Assembly: GCA_030141605.1 (NCBI GenBank)
Contig: JAQGDQ010000542.1
Location: forward strand, 82,720-146,719
Source: Tubiluchus corallicola
Taxonomy: Eukaryota > Priapulida > Priapulimorpha > Priapulimorphida > Tubiluchidae
Length of the DNA: 64,000 nucleotides
Direction of reading: 5' to 3'
Below the pieces are notes generated by a model that ran no database searches, was not told the DNA's origin, and saw nothing but the letters and a program-made list of their open reading frames with translations. Shown one piece after another: positions 28,101 to 38,063 of the stretch. Both the position numbers and the translations under genes were made by a program. The stretch's first letter is position 1. Each line of letters opens with the position of its first letter.

Positions 28101-31100
28101 GTTATTATAGTGTTCTCGAAATTACGCATTCTTCCAAAATTGAGAAAGACAGATCTCTTTAGCGTTTCTGGAAGAACTGGAAGAAATTTTCCAACGATTT
28201 TTATATCTAAAAAGATATTTTCCAAAGAGTTTTACATCTAATACTATCAGGCGCTTCAACTTATTATGGAAATGGATTACTGGAAACAAAACGTAGTAAT
28301 AAAATGTTTTAAGAAATTTAAACACGCTTACAGTATAATATAATTATCAGTTATGCTGATGGACTGAAATTGATTTTGAAATCTATTTTGTATTTAAAAT
28401 GATGAAGATCATTCTTACTCTTATTTTGAAATGATGTTGAGTTGATATTATTGATGGAATTTAGATTTATTGAAATATATTGATGATAATGAAAATAATG
28501 ATTTCATCAGTCATATGCCACATTGCTCAGTAAGACAGACATACATGCATTTAATAATATCTTCAATCCTTAGTATCGACATTTTATTGTCAATTGTAGT
28601 GTGTTTGTTTGTTCCTTTACAAAATTGTTGTACAAACAATAAACTCAGTGATTACAGAAGTCATTATAAGCACGTGAGGGCCAGACCTCCGCTACATCAC
28701 TGGCATTCTCTTCTGGACACTGTCAGGGGCGTAGCCAGGTTCTAAAGTTAGGGGGAGCATGCACATAAAAAGGCATCGTGAAACGTACCAACATTTTTAG
28801 CGTGGTGGTTATACATTTTAATTTTGTGTTTAAGATCAAAATACGAGGGTTATACAGTTTTAAAGGAAGTACATAATTCTTATTTTGTATTTAATACTAA
28901 AACTTCTTAGCGCTTTTCCACTGCACTCCTTACCAAAAAAATTTACGGTAGCATAATTGTTTTTCTGAACAATCTTAACGATTGACATGATATAACTTCT
29001 TCATAATAAAATATAAAGACACTGAAACTTGCCTTTGCAATATCTAATTGGCAGTAGGCCTACTACCAGACAATCTTGTGACAAAAACATTTTATAATAA
29101 TTAGATTTGGGGCAATTTGATCTTTAGTTTGATCAGTCAACCTTGACAAACAAGTTGCATAAGTGCACTCCTCATTTCAAAAACACGTGAAGCAGATTGG
29201 TCAATAAAGTAATGACTCCGGAAAATTCTTCCAGTGCCATGTGATTAAAAAAAAAAAAAAATTCAACTTCCATCGCACAGGTGAACTAATGAGTTAAAAA
29301 TTGTTAGAAAGGTGCCAATTTTGAAAAATCTGCTTGGCAAAATCGGGAAAGTGTCGCCCCCCTTAACCCCCCCCTTCCTTCTCTATCTCCTACATCACTG
29401 CACTCTATACCATTAAACTTCAAAATTCTACTCATACAATAAATGTTGGGTGGCTTGTTTGGAGTAAATAAATCTGAAATTATACGTAGAAAAGTGAAAA
29501 TATGTTTATGCTTCGTTTATTCATCATTACGTATGTATCTTGACTTTTGTTTTGCAGAGGGAAGACCATCTGGTGACGTCATGGCAACGGTGCGTGACTC
29601 TGTACGAAATTTGAGTGTGGATCTCGCCGTTTCGTCTGATGGCAGTGATGTGGACGCTTGTGATTACCTTCCTCTTCCTGTTCTGCTGGAAAGATGCATC
29701 ACCGTTCCACTGCAAACTCAGTGAGTATTGTTAGTTATGCATCACCGTTCCACTGCAAACTCAGTGTGCATTGTTAGTTATGCATCACCGTTCCACAGCA
29801 AACTCAGTGAGTATTGTTAGTTATGCATCACCGTTCCACTGCAAACTCAGTGAGTATTGTTAGCTATGCATCACCGTTCCACTGCAAACTCAGTGAGTAT
29901 TGTTAGCTATGCATCACCGTTCCACTGCAAACTCAGTGAGTATTGTTAGTTATGCATCACCGTTCCACTGCAAACTCGGTGAGTATTGTTAGCTATGCAT
30001 CACCGTTCCACTGCAAACTCAGTGAGTATTGTTAGTTATGCATCACTGTTCCACTGCAAACTCGGTGAGTATTGTTAGTTGTATTTTATGCCTCATTCAC
30101 ACTAGCAAGCTTTCTCGCCAGGGCATTTGCAAGTGTTTCAGATGAAAGAACAAAATTTGTTGCGAGTTTCTCTTCGACAGTAAGGGCAGTCTGACATTCA
30201 TTTCTTTATTCACTGCGATACGTGTCGTGAGTAACTCCTTCAGACATTCAGATTAAAGAGGAAGTCAACTTACAGCACTCACATTTTTGAAGAGTTTGCA
30301 ATTTCTTGTCGGCAGTAACTTGCAGTCATTCACACTTGCGAATTTCCTGTCAGAGAGAAAATTGGTAATCAGAGCGCACTGTTTAACCAATTTTGAGATT
30401 GCATTCTTGAGTTTTCAGTTTTCCTCGGAGAATTTTTTCATCTTTTGAAAAAAATCACACCCACTGTTTGTGGTGCCTTAGCATTTTATCCGAGGTTTGT
30501 AGAACTTTATAGTTTACATAAGAATTGTAGTGTTTTGAAGCGGCTATCAAAATATTGTGTAAATAAGACGTATAAAAATTTCTTATGTCACAGGTTGAAT
30601 TAAATATGTAGTAATTGCAAAGAGCTAGAAAACACTAATTACTGCGATAAAAATTCATATTTACAAAGTGGAAATCTTCAACGGTCACCCTTTGCTCATA
30701 TGAAAGCTTAAAACACACATTTTTTATATCTGTAACTGGAAAACAAAATTGGATGACAGAACCTGAGGAATGTAAAACTATATGGTATTCTGAACTTGAA
30801 ACTTTGCAAGATCATTTTGTTCCATCTCGCATTTTTGCAAGACCGGTCTCGTAAGACAAATATTAGTTCGTATAACTTTCTTTTGTTTTTTCTTCTTCCT
30901 TACTGCTTCTCACATGAAAAATTGTAGCACGTAGAAAATAGTTTTAAGTCTGTAATAATGTTTATTGATGTTAAGTTACACCTGCACTACTAAATACAGT
31001 TAATAATACAATTAGTTAATAAATAAATAAATAAATACACAGTAAATAAACTGATTTACTGATTTATTTTTTTATTAAATCACTAAAACACCAAACTTCG

Positions 31101-34100
31101 TAAAACTGATTTACTGACTTACTTATTACTAAACCCACTAAAATATTGACCTTCGCACTCGAGCCTTCAACGGTGGAAAGTTGGCAGTGTATCACTTTAG
31201 TAAGAAATAGGAGAAACCTTAGACATTCACTTACTACCAGTTTCATTTCCCCTCTAGTTTTCATATTCAAATCAGGATTAGCCTGATGTCTTTGTTCCTG
31301 AATACACATGCATAAACTTTAATGCCCTTGGGTTTTATAATTTTTGACAGTTATTGGCAAATAATCTTTGAAAGTGTTATCCGTTCTCATATAAACAATG
31401 ATTAGGTAACTTCCTGTCTTAGCTCAGAAGCGTCCCAATTTAGGTTTTAGATTAACTTATTTGTCCATTTAACACAATATTACAATATACGAACTATTAC
31501 AATTACAGAATTGACATGCACTGCAATTTAATGAGCGTAGCAAATTGTATAAGTTTCGGTTCTGTTCACACAATGGCTAATCCTGCACATCTACATTGTA
31601 ATCACATTTGATGTTTTCAGCGTAAGTCTAGTAAATGCTGCTGTACTGCGATACTTCATGGTTGAACTGGATTTGGCAGAAAACTTTGCGGCATTGCGAA
31701 GATTTCTGCTATTGGAAGATGGTGAATTTGGGCAGATGCTGAGTGATTTGCTGTTTGATAAGGTGAAAATTTGTGCTTTTTTGTTATTTTAACATATGAT
31801 GCAAATCTTATCCTTGATAAATTATTGCTAATATTTTTCATCTATTATTTTTTTATTTCACCTTCTACTATATTTTATTTTTATTATTGCGAAAACTATT
31901 GCAGAATTATAACCTAATAAAAAATTGTGTGAAAAAGTTAAAAGTGTGATATTAGATTTATTTCGTTTTAGATAGTACTTGAAGTTGTCTCATTGCAGTC
32001 TTGAAAGTGCTTCTGCATTGTTGTGAAACAATCGTCTTTTTTATTGTTAAGCAAGAGAATTCAATATTCAAAAAACAATGCACTGTTATGGATACCTGGT
32101 GATGTGGCTCAGTATTAGTATGCTTGCTTCTTACCCGGGTTGTTGTGGATTCAACTCCCGGCCAAGTCATATCTAAGACGTAAAAACTCGATCTTTGACC
32201 AGGCATGCAGGTTTATCGAAGCAATGTGCGGGGTAATAAAAATCAGAACCACCTTGAAAATAAGTATTGAGGTACTTAAGGTGTTATTCCTGAGTTATGT
32301 CCTAAATGATATTATTATTATTATTATTTTATACATTAGTGTTACTTAAGTCATGGTACTTATGCTGTTGATATCAAATTTTTGTCGTTAAACTTTAAAT
32401 TACTCATGATCTCAAAATGGATCTGCAAAAGTGTGTTATTACAAGGCACAAAAAATTAATTAGTTGTTTGATTGAGATGCCATGACACTCATCTGCTTAA
32501 GTTAACATGTTCATTAAGCTCACAGATGATCGTTTCAACTTAGCAGTCATTTTCAATGCTAAAAATAAGGCAAAAAAGGAATATTAAGTACATTTGATAC
32601 TGCAATATTAACGCACACAATACAAAACCAAACACTAGAAATTAAATTGTCAGAATAATCGTCGTTGTAACTGGAAAGAAATTCAAAAGAAATGTAAAAG
32701 TTACCTTATGTATGAGATTCAGAAAATATTGCAACACAGTAAACCATTAGTGCAAGTCTACGTAATGAAGATCCACGGTTACAAGCATTAGAATGATAAA
32801 ACAAAAACTTCTACACAGACCACTACAGGACCTGATGGAAGAGTCAAATTGGTCTAGAACACAGAGATAGTTAGATCTGCAGCATGAATGGTGCTACTGA
32901 TTATAGTGGGATGTTAGGAACTGAGCGGCGCTTCATAATATACAAGGCCTCTTCTATCTTGAAATCCTGAATAGTTCTTGTACCATGTAAGATGTTAAAT
33001 GCAGAGTCGAGTCAGTGCCGGATTAAGGCATGGGCTTTATGGGCTGCAACCCAGGGCCGCAGAGTTGAGTCAGTGCCGGATTAAGGCATGGGCTTTATGG
33101 GCTGCAACCCAGGGTCTCTGCCAGCTGAGAGGCCTCCAGAGGTTAAGTGCAATTAACTTACTGTGAAAAGTTACTAACTACAAAATGAGAGTAGAAGTAT
33201 GCTGAATTATCTCTTTAAAATGGTTCCATTATTTAATATGCTGTATAATGATACACTGGAATTATTTTCTTATCCATTATTTCAACTCACAAGGCACTGG
33301 TAATCCTAATTACATTGACACAATGTTGTAGTAATTGAGGCCACATCTCCTGTGACAGAACTAAGAAATCTTTTTGTTGTGAGAGACTTCCACCCATCTA
33401 TGTGGTCCTATGTTGTCATTAGGTTGTAGAAGTTGAATAAACTGATTTGATGAATCCAACATTCATGCTTTTGTAAATTGTCACTGGTGCTCTACAAAAT
33501 CAAAATCCGCGCTGAGTCGAAGCTATAAGAATAACATCTCATTATAGATTGCCGTGTGTTCCAATCCAGCAGAATTCTTCACGCCTCTTGTTCTGCAACC
33601 ACTTCTTAACGAAGCACTACGATCTTCACTTTACGGCGAGTCTCCTCATGCGGACAAGGTGAGCTTTATGTTGAAGCGTGTGCCTGCGAAGCTCTTTCCT
33701 ACAGGTGAGTAACAGGTGCTGAATACATTTTTAGGGGAAGCTCTTAAATGAATTAACTGATTATTTCTGTGTGTGTGCGTCAAGCAGTGTAATATACATT
33801 TTATGCAAATAGTGCAATTCTGCTTTTACGCAATAGTTGTTAATTTTATTACACTGAATATTTAGGCAAAATCAGCTGATGACTCTATTAAGACAGGTTC
33901 TTAAGCTTTGTATTGATCACGTTTGTATCAAGTGTTTTGTTGCATTTTGAGTAAATTTATCAAGATTTTGTGCTATTTTGTTCAGTAAATGAAACGTTTT
34001 TCATGGGGTGCTAGCAGACTTTTCTCAGGTAATCAAATTATCTGAACATTTCAACAAAAACAAAAAACCAACACCTTCAATTAGCTAAACATGTTATTAG

Positions 34101-37100
34101 CTAATTAGCCAATTAAATGATGAACATCGATTTAGTGTGTGCTGATGTTGTATGTATAAAAAAGTCCTACAATTTCATCTAACAGCAAGCTAGAGCTTAG
34201 CTGAAACAGTAGGTTGCCATGGTGTTCGTAACATGCAGCCTGTTATGTGCATTGTTCTGCTGTACATTCCAACAATGCAGTACGGACTGCTCATTGGAAA
34301 AAATTGTGTTGCTATGGCGACCGAGTGATCTTTTGTCTGCCATCTAGTGGTAACTTAAAAAAGCATTGCAAGTGTGTAATTGCGCTATTTGCAGTTGTAT
34401 ATATATATATCTTTATATTATTTCAGCAATAGATACGTTTGACTGCCTGGAGCTTCACTACAAGGTTGACTGGCCGTTAAACATCGTCATAACAGAAAGC
34501 AACATGTCTGCTTACAACTCAATACTCGCCTTCATGTTGCGCTTGAAGCGGACAATTTGGGTTCTGAATGACGTCTGGCATAATTTGAAAGCTTGTTCGG
34601 CAGTAACTGATATCGGAGAGTCGTCACAGTTTCGGAAGCTGCAGTTGTACAGGTAGATTTTTTGTACTATTGTGGAATTGTTCATTTATGGTGACCTAAA
34701 TACTTAAAATTGCAAATTTTGTTTGTAGAGAGCCCAAAAAAGCTTCAGGGAGAAAAAAGGAGAGACAAAAAGAGGAAGAGAGTGAGAGAAAGGTGGAAAG
34801 GAGAGACAGTGAGACTAGATCAGTTTGTAACAAGTTTTTTCATTGGTGGTTTGACAGGCACGAGATGCAGCATTTCGTACGAGCAATACAAGGTTACATC
34901 GCTAATCAAGTGGTTTACGTCTCCTGGCAAGAGTTTCAAACAGAGCTAGAGCAGCAGGTGTGTAACCTTGACGACCTGCGCAGGTGTCACACACAGTATC
35001 TTCGTAAAGCTGTTCTCAGGTAAATGAAAGGTGACAGTTTTGAACCCCCACATGAGTGCCACGCCTAAGATAAGGTTGTCATAAAAATAGCATGTCCTTG
35101 TTGATGACCTAAGTATGTTGATTACTCATGTGTGGGTAAACAGTTTAGCCTAATTTTTACGTTTTTGCTCCTATATCAAGTCTTTAAATGATCACAGCTT
35201 TTTTAACCATACCACTATCTTAGCCCTACCGCAGGTGTCTACCCTGCTTCAGGGCCGGATTGTTCTATAGGCTAATATAGGCTGCAGTCTAGGGTCCTTC
35301 CAACTTAGGAAGCCCTGCTAAAACATTTTCAAATATAAATTTGGGTTTAGTGGTTATAAAAAATCTATTTCTTCGCTAAACTTTTGCTGAAATATGTGCT
35401 AATTTGGTATGCAATAGACAGTTGAATAGTGGTATTTCTTAAAGAATATTTTTATTGACAAACAAAAGATAGATCTTATAGTTACTAAAATATGAAATAT
35501 GTAAATGCTACTAAAATATTTCATGGGTAAAAGTACTCAAATGGGATGCAGGGGAGTTGTGGGGTGGCTCCATCTGAGGGTCCCTATAATTTCATTTGCC
35601 TAGGGAGCTCAGAAGGTCACAATCCTACCCTGCCCTTCTTACTTACATGACTCTATGTGTCATAGTTTTTGACTTAACACAATGTTATGCATCCAACTGA
35701 CCAATGTCCTATACTCTTGAGCCTTTGACTGTGAGGTCACCATTCACTGTACCATTGTCAATGTCCCTAGCCCAGTTGTTTTGGGCTGGTTTCGTGTGTC
35801 TAGCCCTGTGTGTTTGTAATCTAATATGAATTTTTCATGTCTTCACAACAACAACAACAAGGATGCGTTACAACCTCTGATTACTGGATCCAATATGCAG
35901 AAAACTCACCATTGTGACCAGTGAGATTTTTCCTGCAGTTTAGCCCTGTGCAAGCAATGATCCAGCTTTCCATGGCAAGGTCTACTCAATGTAGATGATT
36001 GTGGCATGACTGGGATCTAGATCGTTATCAAGAATAATCTTCTAACATGAGACTATGGACTAGCCGGGGGGAGGGGCGGCTCAATCATGTTCGGCTGTGT
36101 ACGCCTTCCTCCAACATGGGCAATGTGGCAGCTGAAACTGCAAAGAAGCTGAAGATCACCTGTTCTCTCGGTTGCAGGGCTTACCAATTTAATTATCAAG
36201 CTCATTATCAAAGATAGTTCTTGTCAAAAACACTTAATTTTATTACGATGAATGATTGATTTTTATTCTTCGAAAACATTTTATCTGATTTTAGCGATTT
36301 AATTGAATGTTTTTAACTGTATGTAAACAGTTCGAATTTTGTAAAAATAGGCGGGAGAGCAAAACAGGGCGACCGAATGACCTAAATTCAATTACTTTTG
36401 CATTTTCGATGCAAACAAACACTGAATTGAGTTTAATTTGCAACAATTTTCAAAATGTATGTATTTCACTTTTTTATCAAAAAAAAGAACAAGTAATTGA
36501 AATATGCGCCTAGTTATTAATAAATATTAGATTTTTACGATGACGATGAAGCAAGATTAATTAGTACATGTTTAGTAATAAAGGCTTACTGGTCTATTAT
36601 AAAAGACCTACGTTATGTATATATATAGGCAATAATCCTAATTCAGCTAATTGCATGACCAATTGAGCAACATGCCAGCTATACTATAGACTTGAATGAC
36701 AGTTACATAGGTAATTGATTACGATGCAAATTTACATTGACATTCAAGAACCAGTTTGCACGAGCAAATCCATGCAAACAGGGTAAAAAATACTTTAACT
36801 TGACACATGCCATACTGACGTAGTATTGGTAGTTCTCGACAGTCCCGTTAAGATGAGGCACTGAACTGAATGGGGTGTCTCAGTCATGTTCGTATATGTG
36901 TGCATCTTCTCTCGGCAAAGCACATATTCTTGGGCAGTACAACGCTAGAAATTACGAAGAACCCACATGTTGCCAACCCATTCTTTGATCAGGCACAACC
37001 ATACTTAACTTTACTTACTAGATGTAGACCTGCGGCGATTCATCTCGCTCATGAACAGAGTAAGCACTTCATTCCATTATGGCTTGTATTTTCAGATGTT

Positions 37101-37973
37101 TACTGAATAAGAAGGCCAGTCCAGTAGTGAAGATAATCAATGACATCTTTCACGTCATCCTCGAGTTTCACGAACAAGTACTCTCATACTCCTGGCGGTG
37201 GAACGAGGAGGCGGAGGAACTCCAGCACCCCCTATTTCCACGAATTGTGACCAGTTACGAAAACTTTCAGCGGTACTCAACTTTCCTGTTTAGACGTAAG
37301 TAATTTTTTCTTGATTGGTTAGAAGTTGCGCTGACAAGCCACTGATATGGAAATTTCTAGTTTTTTGCTGAATTACTGCTGTGTTTACTTGTCTTGAGGG
37401 CAGAATGCAAAATGCTGCAGCCTGCATTGTAAGCAATTTTATTTGACCATTACTGCTTTCTGATAAAATACAGGATAGATTTTAAAATACTCCTGCTTGC
37501 TTATAAATGTGTGTGCCAGTTGGCTCCCTGTTATCTTCAAGAGTTAATTTCATGGAATATTCCACAGTGTAATTTGCCTTCAGCAAATTCAATGAACTTG
37601 GTCAACCTAGAACAGAACTAGTCAATTGTGGAGGACGGTAATTCTCGTCTGTCGCTCCTCTGTTAGGAAAGCAAACGCTGTATGGTAGTCAGAGTCATTT
37701 TCAATTTTTATAACATGCCTCAAAACCTTTTTATTTCAAAAAAAAACTTTTAAGTTTTTGTAATTACTTAATCAAATTAATTTAAATCAATGTAGGTTGT
37801 GATTGCATATTAAATTTTATATGTAGAATTGTAATGTATGTATTATTTATCTTTGCTTTTAGTTTTATCGTAGTGTACAACTTTTAAACCCATTCCTGGT
37901 ATGTTTTTACTCACACTGTGTAGCTATTATCATTGTGAAGCCCTACAGAATTTTATGGATTTGAGGCTAAAAA

Positions 37974-38063
<90 letters not shown>

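Noticed and set aside
34710-34949. Basic open frame overlapping GCP6 exon 22
   Set aside because: It is intron sequence rich in AG repeats read in other frames; the exon starts at 34858 in the phase set by exon 21.
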